Origin: Thermoflexales bacterium
GTDB lineage: Bacteria > Chloroflexota > Anaerolineae > B4-G1 > DUEL01
Reading direction: 5' to 3'
Assembly (NCBI GenBank): GCA_014360895.1
Contig: JACIWQ010000014.1
Coordinates: forward strand, 1 to 42,761
DNA length: 42,761 nucleotides
Below are positions 8,373 to 15,332 of the stretch, piece after piece; the stretch's first letter is position 1; each line of letters starts with the position of its first letter. A model generated the notes under the pieces. That model was not told where the DNA came from. It did no database searches and saw nothing but the letters and a program-made list of their open reading frames with translations. The position numbers and the translations under genes were made by a program.

Positions 8373-8603
8373 CTAACGCCGGGAACCGCAGCTGGCGCAG
8401 GATGCCGAGGAACAGGAAGCGCAGGAGGAGCCGCTGCCGGCGATGATCCCTTCGCTGCCGATGGCCGCGAACAGCGAAATCGCCCGCCGAGTCTCCAGGC
8501 TCCCGCAGTACGGGCAGGCGATAGGGGCATCGGCGCTGGACATCGGCCGCAGCGCGTCAAAACGGTGCTGACATTGCTGGCAGATATACTCGTACAGGGG
8601 CAT
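8373..8603 (-). CDS. FmdB-family zinc-ribbon protein
   Basis: This 76-residue protein begins MPLYEYICQQC, the classic opening of FmdB-type zinc ribbons. Two CxxC pairs (CQQC, CPYC) would bind one zinc. The Ser/Cys/Gly-rich tail (GSSCASCSSASCASCGS) is also common in this family. Function is generally unknown; some members were linked to formamidase regulation. The reading frame extends further upstream, but the start is fixed by the conserved N-terminus at 8603. It lies 44 bases downstream of dnaA on the same strand and may be co-transcribed. Expression ends at the bidirectional terminator. Confidence 0.85.
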   Translation of the reverse strand: MPLYEYICQQCQHRFDALRPMSSADAPIACPYCGSLETRRAISLFAAIGSEGIIAGSGSSCASCSSASCASCGSRR

Positions 8604-8647
8604 TCCACACCTCGCGCCGGAAATTTTACCCCCTTCGGCCCGAAAAG

Positions 8648-10051
8648 TCAAGCCCGGCGGGAATGCCGGGGGAGAGGCCCGACGAAGGTTTTGCCCCGCG
8701 TGACGGGCTCCCGATACAACTGTTCCCGAATCGCCTGAATCTCCCGCCGGAGAGCGCCGTCTTCTTCCAGCAAAGTCGCAATCCGTTCGCAGGCGTGCAG
8801 GACGGTAGTGTGGTCCCGCCCGCCCAGCCACTGCCCAATTTGGGGCAGGGACGCGCCCGCCTCCTGGCGCAGCAAATAACATGCCACCTGACGCGGGCGA
8901 ACAATGCCCTGGCGCCGACTGGAGCCTCTCAGTTCCTCCGGGTCCACGTTGTAGAAATCCGCTACGGCCTGGAGGATGGATTCCGGGGTGACCGGGGGCC
9001 GGGCACGGGCGACCATGTCCTCCAGTGCCTGCGCGGCCAGTTCGGGCGTCAGGGGCTGGTGAGTTAAAGTGGCCATCGCCACCACACGGTTCAGTGCCCC
9101 TTCCAGTTCCCGGATGTTGCTCTGGAACCGTTCGGCGATCAGGAAGCAAATCTCGTCAGGGACCGGGACGCCTAACCCGGCGGCCTTCCAGCGCAGAATG
9201 GCGATGCGCGTCTCCAGGTCGGGGGGCTGGATGTCCACAATGAGCCCCCACTCAAAGCGGGAGCGCAGTCGTTCTTCCAGTGTGGCCATCGCCCGGGGGG
9301 GACGGTCGGAGGAGATCACAATCTGCGCGCCATTGCCGTGGAGCGCGTTAAAGGTGTGGAAGAATTCTTCCTGCGTGGATTCCTTTCCGGCGATGAACTG
9401 GACATCATCCACCAGCAGGACATCCACCGTGCGGTAGACTTCCCGAAAGGCGTCGGTGGTCTGATGGCGGATGGCCTCTATCAGGTCGTTGGTGAAGGTT
9501 TCGGCGGAGACGTAGAGAGTCTGCAGGCCGCTGGCCCGGCAGACATGGCCGATGGCATGCAGGAGGTGGGTCTTCCCCAGGCCAACGCCCCCGTGAATGA
9601 AGAGCGGATTGAAGGCGCGCGCTGGCCGCTCTGCCACTGCCATGCAGGCCGCGTGAGCTAGCCGGTTGCCCGGCCCGACGATGAAAGAGTCAAAGGTGTA
9701 GCGGGGGTTCAGGGTGCCGTTGGGGCGTTCCCGCTCGGGCGAGGACCCGGCGGCCTTTCCGGCCAGCAACGGAAGCATGGGCACCGCCTCCGGTTCCTCC
9801 CGTTGCCCCTCCCAGACGACAAACCGCACGGAAGCGGTCCGCCCGGTGAGGCGGGTGAGGACGCGCGCCACGACGGAGCGAAGCCGGCTCTCCAGCCAGT
9901 CCCGCGCGTACGTGTTGGCGACGCCGATCACAAAGACGCCGTCCTCGCAGGCGACCAGGCGAGAGTTCCGCAGCCAGGTCTCAAAGGTCGCGCGCGTCAG
10001 TTCCAGTTGGAGTTCACCTAAGGCAGCCTGCCAGATACGGTTGGCATCCAT
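8648..10051 (-). CDS. dnaA: Chromosomal replication initiator protein DnaA
   Basis: DnaA is the AAA+ ATPase that binds DnaA boxes and opens oriC. The 467 residues comprise domain I (1-80, IWQAALGELQLELTRATFETWL), a short linker, the AAA+ core with Walker A GGVGLGKT (154-161) and Walker B LLVDDVQF (211-218), and the DNA-binding domain IV with the DHTTVLHA signature near 413-420. A short basic extension follows the usual end. The gene is not next to dnaN or recF here; an FmdB-type gene lies downstream and a reductase gene upstream. No cluster of TTATCCACA-like boxes is evident in the flanks, so this may not be the origin. Confidence 0.96.
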   Translation of the reverse strand: MDANRIWQAALGELQLELTRATFETWLRNSRLVACEDGVFVIGVANTYARDWLESRLRSVVARVLTRLTGRTASVRFVVWEGQREEPEAVPMLPLLAGKAAGSSPERERPNGTLNPRYTFDSFIVGPGNRLAHAACMAVAERPARAFNPLFIHGGVGLGKTHLLHAIGHVCRASGLQTLYVSAETFTNDLIEAIRHQTTDAFREVYRTVDVLLVDDVQFIAGKESTQEEFFHTFNALHGNGAQIVISSDRPPRAMATLEERLRSRFEWGLIVDIQPPDLETRIAILRWKAAGLGVPVPDEICFLIAERFQSNIRELEGALNRVVAMATLTHQPLTPELAAQALEDMVARARPPVTPESILQAVADFYNVDPEELRGSSRRQGIVRPRQVACYLLRQEAGASLPQIGQWLGGRDHTTVLHACERIATLLEEDGALRREIQAIREQLYREPVTRGKTFVGPLPRHSRRA

Positions 10052-10250
10052 ACCCGAGTCGTTCAGGGAAGATTCGTGAAAGGGAAAGGCCTTCCCCCAG
10101 AGCCATATAGGCCCACCCGCGAAGGGAGGGAGACCCTTGTGTCCGCATGGGCCAGGGATGGGTCAACGTCGCGGGAGGTTGAAGGGATAATCTCCCCGGG
10201 CAATGAGGATGAAGGGTGGGCAGCGGTGCCCAGGGTCAGGATTCGCCTTG

Positions 10251-10288
10251 ATTGTATCAAAAAGCTGTCAGCGGGCAACCCGTTGCCC
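10251..10288 (-). promoter_or_regulatory. Candidate dnaA promoter with palindrome over the -35
   Basis: On the minus strand, TTGCCC (10273-10278) and TACAAT (10251-10256) are separated by 16 bases and point toward dnaA, giving a leader of about 200 bases. The perfect inverted repeat GGGCAAC-CC-GTTGCCC (10273-10288) covers the -35 and would suit a repressor dimer. The promoter is moderately supported; the operator role is inference. Confidence 0.5.
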
Positions 10289-10480
10289 CTGTCTCTACCT
10301 TAAAACCTTCTCAAATTTAAGGTTCCGGGGCCGCTGAAGCCATCTGGTCCCGAGAGCCGTCTTGCTCCCCCCAGAGGTGGGGAGTCTTCAGGGCATTTGG
10401 GATATATGTGGGGATACCAATTGGAAAATGGGATGGAACGAAATATTTCAGCAAAGACCGGCCATTTGCGCGCGGTGTGC

Positions 10481-10522
10481 AAAAACGACCGGCAACCTGC
10501 CAGATGCTTGCTGCCGGTCGTT
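10481..10522 (-). terminator. Rho-independent terminator of the FabL-like gene
   Basis: Reading the minus strand, an 11-base perfect stem (AACGACCGGCA with TGCCGGTCGTT) is followed directly by a run of T (10481-10485 on the plus strand are A). It lies 44 bases beyond the stop codon of the reductase gene, so that gene probably does not read into dnaA. Confidence 0.82.
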
Positions 10523-10565
10523 CACCCGAAAGGACGGGGCGGGTTGGCCGCAGAGGGCTGATCCC

Positions 10566-11372
10566 TCACCCGACGATGATTTCCCCACCGTCCACCGGAA
10601 TCACCGCGCCGCTGATCCAGGTGACCGCCGGGTCGGCCAGAGCAACCAGGACGGCGGCCACATCCTCAGGGGTGGTCAGCCGCCGACCGGGGTTGCGCCG
10701 GAGGGCCTCCTGGACCCAGTCCTCGTGACCGGGGATGGCCCGCAGGGCGGGGGTATCGGCCACGCCGGGGCGCAGGCAGTTGACCGCGATCCCGCGCGGG
10801 CCCAGTTCCAGAGCCAGTTGCCGCACATGGCTCTCCAGCGCGGCTTTGGCCGCCGAGACCGCGCCGTAGGGCACGACCACCCGCTCCGCCCCCGCGCTGG
10901 AGAGGGCATACACCCGACTCCCCCGTTGCAATAGATTTCGCCGGACCAACGCCTGTACCCAATAGACCAGACTGTGAGCCATCACCCGCAGGGTCATATC
11001 CATCTGTTCCTCGCTGATTTCGTCCTGCGGATCGTCGGCGATAAAGGGACGAAGGGAGCCGAAAGCCAGGGAATGCAGGACAAAGTGGATGCTCTTCTCC
11101 GTATCCTGGGAGAGCACTTCCTGGATGCGGTCCAGGACCTGTTCCCGCTTTCGGGCATCGGCCGCGTTGGTGTTGAAGAAGACGGCCCGTCGGCCCACCG
11201 CCTCAATATCGGCGATGACCTGCTGGGCCCGGTCCAGCGTCGCCCGGGTATCCAGATGGACGCCGAAGATGTTCATACCCGCTCTGGCCAGCGCGCGGGC
11301 TGTGGCGGCGCCGAATCCGCTGGAGGCGCCCAGGATGAGCGCCCACCGACCCGTCAGTTCGTTCCTGCCCAT
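10566..11372 (-). CDS. SDR oxidoreductase, FabL-like enoyl-ACP reductase
   Basis: This 268-residue NAD(P)-dependent short-chain dehydrogenase has the cofactor motif GASSGFG near residues 16-22. The active-site tyrosine and lysine are spaced Y-x6-K (YGAVSAAK), as in enoyl-ACP reductases, rather than the Y-x3-K of ordinary SDRs. The C-terminal segment (DTPALRAIPGHEDW, then VDGGEIIVG) follows the layout I recall for Bacillus FabL. It therefore most likely reduces enoyl-ACP in fatty-acid elongation, though another SDR substrate is possible. The ATG follows GGAGGAGG. A MITE-like element lies just upstream and a terminator just downstream, so it is probably monocistronic. Confidence 0.8.
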   Translation of the reverse strand: MGRNELTGRWALILGASSGFGAATARALARAGMNIFGVHLDTRATLDRAQQVIADIEAVGRRAVFFNTNAADARKREQVLDRIQEVLSQDTEKSIHFVLHSLAFGSLRPFIADDPQDEISEEQMDMTLRVMAHSLVYWVQALVRRNLLQRGSRVYALSSAGAERVVVPYGAVSAAKAALESHVRQLALELGPRGIAVNCLRPGVADTPALRAIPGHEDWVQEALRRNPGRRLTTPEDVAAVLVALADPAVTWISGAVIPVDGGEIIVG

Positions 11373-11405
11373 TGTCGCCTCCTCCAGAAGATAGGGGATG
11401 TACTA

Positions 11406-11513
11406 AACTTCATCGGAAATAGGACGCGGATGAACGCGGACGAGCGCAGATTTTCATAGAATTTTCATAGAAAGATACGTGCTGCGCCACCTGGCGCTAT
11501 TTCCGATAAAGTC
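11406..11513 (-). mobile_element. MITE-like element, copy B, with target duplication
   Basis: This 108-base copy of the 6.7 kb element is inverted. Terminal repeats are AACTTCATCGGAAATAG (11406-11422) and CTATTTCCGATAAAGTC (11497-11513). TACTA directly flanks both ends (11401-11405 and 11514-11518), consistent with a 5-base target-site duplication. The interior differs by an extra TTTTCATAGA duplication and a changed central segment. It lies between the divergent reductase and larA-type genes. Confidence 0.75.
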
Positions 11514-11574
11514 TACTAATAATAACACCGATACTGCTCTGAAGCAACAATTATCTGCGAAGGTTTGGCCACAC

Positions 11575-11603
11575 TTGTCTCCTTCCCCGGTCGCGCATAT
11601 AAT
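11575..11603 (+). promoter_or_regulatory. Promoter of the LarA-type gene
   Basis: TTGTCT (11575-11580), a 17-base spacer and a perfect TATAAT (11598-11603) lie 53 bases upstream of the ATG. This is a clear sigma-70-type promoter. Confidence 0.75.
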
Positions 11604-11656
11604 GAGCACTGATAGAGGATAAAAGCCTGTCCCATCTTCACCATAGAGGTCACCCG

Positions 11657-12943
11657 ATGTACCGGATTCCCTACAGCAAAACCTACCTGGAATTCACCCT
11701 CCCCGCCGGGATGCGGGCAACGGTCGCGGAATTCCGCCCGGTGCCGCCCGTCCCCGACCCGGAGGCGGCGGTGGCGGAGGCGCTGGCCCACCCCATCGCG
11801 GCGCCGCCCCTGCGGGAACTGGCCCGCCCCGGCGACCGGGTCTGCATCGTCTTCACCGACATCACCCGCGCCAGCCCGGACCACATCCTGGTCCCGGCCC
11901 TCCTGCGGGAACTGGAGGCCGCCGGCGTCCGGGATGAGGACATCACGCTCCTCTGCGGCATCGGCATGCACCGCCCCTCTACCCCCGAAGAGAAGGTCGC
12001 CAAACTGGGCGCGGAGGTCGTTGCCCGCTACCGGGTCATAGATAACGAGCCGCGCAACCCCGACGCGCTGGTAGACCTGGGGATCACCCCCGGCGGGGTG
12101 CCCGTGCAGGTCCACCGCGCCGCGGTGGAGGCGGACCTGCTGGTCGCCACCGGCATCGTGGAGCCCCACCAGTACGCGGGCTATTCCGGTGGCCGCAAGA
12201 CGGTGGCCGTGGGCGCGGCCGGCGAGGCGCTCATCGCCCACACCCACGGCCCGGCCTTCGTGGACCATCCCGGCACCCGTCTGGGCCGCATTGAGGGCAA
12301 CCCCTTCCACGAGGCGGTCACCGAGGCGGCCCGCCGGGCCGGCCTGCGCTTCATCCTCAACGCCGTCCTGGACGACGAGCACCGCATCCTGCGGGTGGCC
12401 GCCGGAGACCCGGAGGCGGCCTTCCTGGAACTGGTGGCCTTCGCCCGCACCGTCTACGAGGTCCCCATCCCCCAACAGTACGATGTCGCCATCGGCGGGG
12501 TCGGGTTCCCCAAAGACACCAATCTCTACCAGGCCAGCCGCGCTCCATCCTACCTCCACTTCGCCCCTACCCCGGTGGTGCGGAAAGGCGGCTACTATAT
12601 CATCCCCGCCCGCTGCGAGGAAGGGGCCGGAGAGGGCGTAGGAGAACAGCGGTTCTTCGCCGCGCTGCGGGATGCCCCAGACATCCAGTTCGTCCTGGAC
12701 GATGCCCGCCGCCACGGCTACCCCCCCGGACAGCAGCGGGCCTTTGTCATCGCGAAGGTCCTGGAGGAGACGCGCATCATCATCGTCGGGAGTGAACACC
12801 CGGATGTGGTGGCGGCCTGCAAGATGATCCCCGCCGCCACAATGGAAGAGGCGCTGGGAATTGTCACTCGGGACCTGGGAGCCGACCTGGACGTCCTCAT
12901 CGTTCCCCACGCGATGCTGACCCTGCCCGTGGTGCAGAGCTGA
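11657..12943 (+). CDS. larA: LarA-family nickel-pincer racemase/epimerase
   Basis: LarA enzymes racemise or epimerise 2-hydroxy acids using a nickel-pincer nucleotide covalently bound to lysine. The 428 residues have the family's two-domain length. The motif HQYAGYSGGRK (171-181) places a metal-ligand-type His171 and cofactor Lys181 exactly ten residues apart, as in characterised LarA (H174/K184). GIGMHRPST near residue 108 is the other family signature. The start follows AGAGGT. The substrate is uncertain, because many homologues act on other hydroxy acids, so the symbol denotes the family. No larB, larC or larE is visible nearby. A nickel/cobalt gene set lies at the far end of the window. 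Confidence 0.85.
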   Translation: MYRIPYSKTYLEFTLPAGMRATVAEFRPVPPVPDPEAAVAEALAHPIAAPPLRELARPGDRVCIVFTDITRASPDHILVPALLRELEAAGVRDEDITLLCGIGMHRPSTPEEKVAKLGAEVVARYRVIDNEPRNPDALVDLGITPGGVPVQVHRAAVEADLLVATGIVEPHQYAGYSGGRKTVAVGAAGEALIAHTHGPAFVDHPGTRLGRIEGNPFHEAVTEAARRAGLRFILNAVLDDEHRILRVAAGDPEAAFLELVAFARTVYEVPIPQQYDVAIGGVGFPKDTNLYQASRAPSYLHFAPTPVVRKGGYYIIPARCEEGAGEGVGEQRFFAALRDAPDIQFVLDDARRHGYPPGQQRAFVIAKVLEETRIIIVGSEHPDVVAACKMIPAATMEEALGIVTRDLGADLDVLIVPHAMLTLPVVQS

Positions 12944-12944
12944 G

Positions 12945-13101
12945 GTTCGGACAAAGTTGGGACAGGGTCATCCTCACCCCTCCCCCGGCCCCTCGGGCCA
13001 CCCCCTCCCCTCTCCTGATCCTGGGTCAGGAGAGGGGAGGGGGTAGCGGCGAAGCCGCTGGGGGGTGGGGTGAGGAATGTCGCAAATCCCCTTGTCCGAA
13101 C
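12945..13101. repeat. Large nested inverted repeat
   Basis: Three nested arm pairs are visible: GTTCGGACAA (12945-12954) with TTGTCCGAAC (13092-13101), CCTCACCCC (12972-12980) with GGGGTGAGG (13067-13075), and a perfect 18-base stem (13001-13018 with 13026-13043) around a seven-base loop. The pyrimidine-rich CCCTCACCCC words recur in many environmental genomes. Placed directly after the LarA stop codon, it could end transcription as well as being an intergenic repeat. Confidence 0.8.
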
Positions 13102-13134
13102 TCACGTCCGAACTTCGTGCACCTCGTGCAGCGT

Positions 13135-13162
13135 TTGACAGTAGGGGGAAAAGGGGTATAAT
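13135..13162 (+). promoter_or_regulatory. Consensus promoter of the YbjN gene
   Basis: A perfect TTGACA (13135-13140) and a perfect TATAAT (13157-13162), 16 bases apart, form the best promoter in the window. The leader to the ATG is about 108 bases. Confidence 0.82.
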
Positions 13163-13277
13163 GGAAGACGGCACACCCTCTTTTGAGGAATGACGTCTGT
13201 CCTCATCCTCCCCTCTTCCGAAAGCAGCCGTCCTTCCCGAAAGCGTCCGTGTGACCTCCCAATTTGCGAGGAGCAAA

Positions 13278-13691
13278 ATGAACGAGTACGTATTATCCCC
13301 GGAAGAGGTATCTCCCGAGAGCATCAAGGCGGTCTTTGATGACGCCCACATCGGAGCCACCCTGACGGCCGATGATAAAGTCTGCGTGGCCGAGGAGGGG
13401 ATCAAGGTCTTTATCTCGGTGGAAGAGGATAAACAACTCCTGACGTACTTCCTCCTCTTCGGCTGGCGAGGCGGGACCCGTCCCCAGGATCAACTGGAAC
13501 TGATCAACACCCTCAACCAGAACGTGGTCTTCCTGAGGGCGTGGGCGTTCCCAGAGGGCATTGTTCTGGATTACTCCCTCCCCTACGACGGTGGGTTGCT
13601 CCCCCAGCAGGTCCTCAGCGCCTATCAATGGCTCCGGCGGACCGCCATCTGGGGCATCCAGCAGTATGACCAGAAACGTATCGTCGCCTGA
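13278..13691 (+). CDS. YbjN domain-containing protein
   Basis: This 137-residue soluble protein has the alternating alpha-beta pattern of the YbjN (type III secretion chaperone-like) fold, including LINTLNQNVVFLRAWAF followed by GIVLDYSLPYDGGLLPQQVLSAYQWL. YbjN proteins have been linked to stress and motility regulation, but the molecular role is unknown. ATG 13278 follows GAGGAGC; a start at 13251 would add nine residues with no ribosome-binding site. It is driven by a consensus promoter and followed by a perfect palindromic hairpin, so it appears monocistronic and well expressed. Confidence 0.7.
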   Translation: MNEYVLSPEEVSPESIKAVFDDAHIGATLTADDKVCVAEEGIKVFISVEEDKQLLTYFLLFGWRGGTRPQDQLELINTLNQNVVFLRAWAFPEGIVLDYSLPYDGGLLPQQVLSAYQWLRRTAIWGIQQYDQKRIVA

Positions 13692-13709
13692 GAACGTCCG
13701 TTCCCCCTT

Positions 13710-13750
13710 CATCAGGTGACAGTCACCTGAAAGGTGACTGTCACCTGATG
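13710..13750. repeat. Perfect hairpin of two AGGTGANNNTCACCT palindromes
   Basis: Two 19-base arms (13710-13728, 13732-13750) are exact reverse complements around GAA. Each arm is itself near-palindromic: AGGTGACAGTCACCT and AGGTGACTGTCACCT. The same architecture recurs at 32970-33002. It lies 19 bases after the YbjN stop codon and may act as a terminator, a protein-binding site or a REP-like element. Confidence 0.85.
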
Positions 13751-13779
13751 CCCCTCCCCTTTCCCTGGACGGCCACCTG

Positions 13780-13788
13780 TGGTATCAT
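13780..13788 (+). promoter_or_regulatory. Extended -10 element; possible leaderless start
   Basis: TGGTATCAT matches an extended -10 (TGnTATAAT). Transcription would begin about 13795, two bases before the ATG at 13797. No ribosome-binding site precedes that ATG, so a leaderless mRNA is plausible. Confidence 0.45.
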
Positions 13789-13796
13789 ACTCCCCG

Positions 13797-15302
13797 ATGT
13801 TCGCCGTTTCGCTCCCTTCATGGCCCTGGGACATCATCCGTCAGGTTGCCGCCGGACGGGGCGTTCGGGTCTGGCCGGTGGGCGGGTGTGTGCGGGACCT
13901 CCTCCTGGGCCGCCCTGTCCACGACTGGGACTTCGCCGTGGACCGGGACGCGCTGGGGCTGGCCCGCGCCGTCGCCGACGCGCTGGGAGGGGCTTTCTAT
14001 CCCCTGGACGAAGAGCGGGATACCGGGCGGGTCGTCACCCGGCGGGAAGGCCGACGGGTGGAACTGGATTTCGCCCGCCTGCGCGGCCCCGACCTGGAAT
14101 CTGACCTGCGCGACCGGGATTTCACCATCAACGCCATCGCCGTCGGGCCGGACGGGGAACTGATAGACCCCACCGGCGGCCTGGCCGACCTGGAGGCCCG
14201 CCGGGTGCGGGCCGTGGGGCCGGATGCCTTTGACCATGACCCCCTCCGGATGTTGCGCGCTGTCCGCATCGTGGCGGAACTGGGCCTGCGGCTGGAGGTC
14301 CGGACCGCCCAGTGGATCATGGAGCGCGCAGGGCAACTCCTCCGTTCATCCCCAGAGCGTATTCGGGATGAATTCGTCCGCATCCTGAACGCTCGCTCCG
14401 TCGCTTATCATCTGCACTTGCTGGACGAACTGGGTCTGATGGCGCCTATTCTCCCCGACGTGGAGGCCCTCCGGGAGCAAGCTCAGACCCCGCCCCATCG
14501 TTATAATGTCTGGTGGCATACGCTGATGACGGTGGACGCGGCGGAGAACATCCTGCGCCGGGTCGGCGCCGTCGGCGGGGAACCGGAGACCCTCTACGCG
14601 GACGCGCCGGACTGGGCCTGGGACGAGGTCCGGGAGACGCTGGCCCCCTTCGCCCCCGCGCTGGTCCGCCATCTCCGGCGGCCCACCATTGCCCCCCGCT
14701 ACCGGCGGACGCTCCTTCTCCTGGCGGCGCTTCTCCACGACGTGGGCAAGCCCCTCACGGTCACGGAAGAACTCAAACCGGGAGCATCCCACCCCGTCCT
14801 CCACTTCTACGGCCACGAGGCCGCTGGCGCGCGGCGGGCCTCGGAGTGGATGATCGGACTGCGCTTCAGCCGGGCCGAGACGGAGGCCGTCTCGGCGATG
14901 GTGCGCGCCCATCTCCGGCCCTCCCAGGTCGCCGAGGCCCCCGGCGGTGTGACGGGGCGCGCGGCCTACCGGTTCTTCCGGGCCACCGGCGACGCCGGGG
15001 TGGAGGTCGTCCTGCTGGCCCTGGCCGACCACCTGGCCATCTGGGGCCCCAACCTGCAGCCGGAGCGGTGGGCCCGTCGGCGGGCCGCCGCCCATGCGTT
15101 GCTGGAGTACTTCTTCCAGCGGACCCGGGGGGCCGGCACGCCCCCACCGCTGGTGAACGGGCGCGACCTGATGAGGGAACTGGGCCTATCCGAGGGGCCG
15201 GAAGTGGGGCGGTTGCTGGAGGCCATCCGGGAGGCCCAGGCCGCCGGAGAGGTCACCACCCGGGAGGAGGCCCTGGCCCTGGCCCGGAAACTGTCGGCCT
15301 GA
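13797..15302 (+). CDS. CCA-adding enzyme / poly(A) polymerase-like nucleotidyltransferase with HD domain
   Basis: This 501-residue class II tRNA nucleotidyltransferase has the head signature GGCVRDLLLGRPVHDWDFA with the DxD metal pair, then RDFTINAIA and DPLRMLRAVRIVAELGL (the neck), and ERIRDEFVRIL. A C-terminal HD phosphohydrolase domain carries LLHDVGKPL near residue 318. It would repair or add the 3' CCA of tRNA in the cytoplasm. Enzymes with an HD domain may also trim 2',3'-cyclic phosphates. Whether it adds CC, A or CCA cannot be decided by eye. A GTG at 13779 gives six more residues but overlaps the -10 element. Confidence 0.87.
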   Translation: MFAVSLPSWPWDIIRQVAAGRGVRVWPVGGCVRDLLLGRPVHDWDFAVDRDALGLARAVADALGGAFYPLDEERDTGRVVTRREGRRVELDFARLRGPDLESDLRDRDFTINAIAVGPDGELIDPTGGLADLEARRVRAVGPDAFDHDPLRMLRAVRIVAELGLRLEVRTAQWIMERAGQLLRSSPERIRDEFVRILNARSVAYHLHLLDELGLMAPILPDVEALREQAQTPPHRYNVWWHTLMTVDAAENILRRVGAVGGEPETLYADAPDWAWDEVRETLAPFAPALVRHLRRPTIAPRYRRTLLLLAALLHDVGKPLTVTEELKPGASHPVLHFYGHEAAGARRASEWMIGLRFSRAETEAVSAMVRAHLRPSQVAEAPGGVTGRAAYRFFRATGDAGVEVVLLALADHLAIWGPNLQPERWARRRAAAHALLEYFFQRTRGAGTPPPLVNGRDLMRELGLSEGPEVGRLLEAIREAQAAGEVTTREEALALARKLSA

Positions 15303-15332
15303 CCCTATCATTGCCCCCTCGCGGAGGTTGCG

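Larger units (their letters stand above)
10052..10565. other. Long gene-free interval upstream of dnaA
   Basis: About 510 bases hold no credible gene. Visible elements are the candidate dnaA promoter, a small palindrome CTCCCC...GGGGAG near 10366-10384, a weak AACCTT/AAGGTT hairpin near 10305-10325, and the terminator of the upstream reductase gene. I looked for DnaA boxes and found none close to consensus; the nearest is TGTGGGGATA near 10408. I see no AT-rich unwinding region. Confidence 0.55.
12944..13277. other. Gene-free interval with nested inverted repeat and promoter
   Basis: About 330 bases hold no gene. They contain the nested inverted repeat at 12945-13101, a promoter at 13135-13162, and a long leader before the YbjN gene with the word CCGAAAGC twice (about 13218 and 13239). 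Confidence 0.65.

Noticed and set aside
10052-10565. oriC next to dnaA
   Set aside because: No cluster of DnaA boxes and no AT-rich segment could be found by eye.
11516-12910. 464-residue minus-strand frame opposite larA
   Set aside because: Larger than expected by chance in low-GC DNA but normal here. The plus strand has the LarA motif HQYAGYSGGRK and a consensus promoter.
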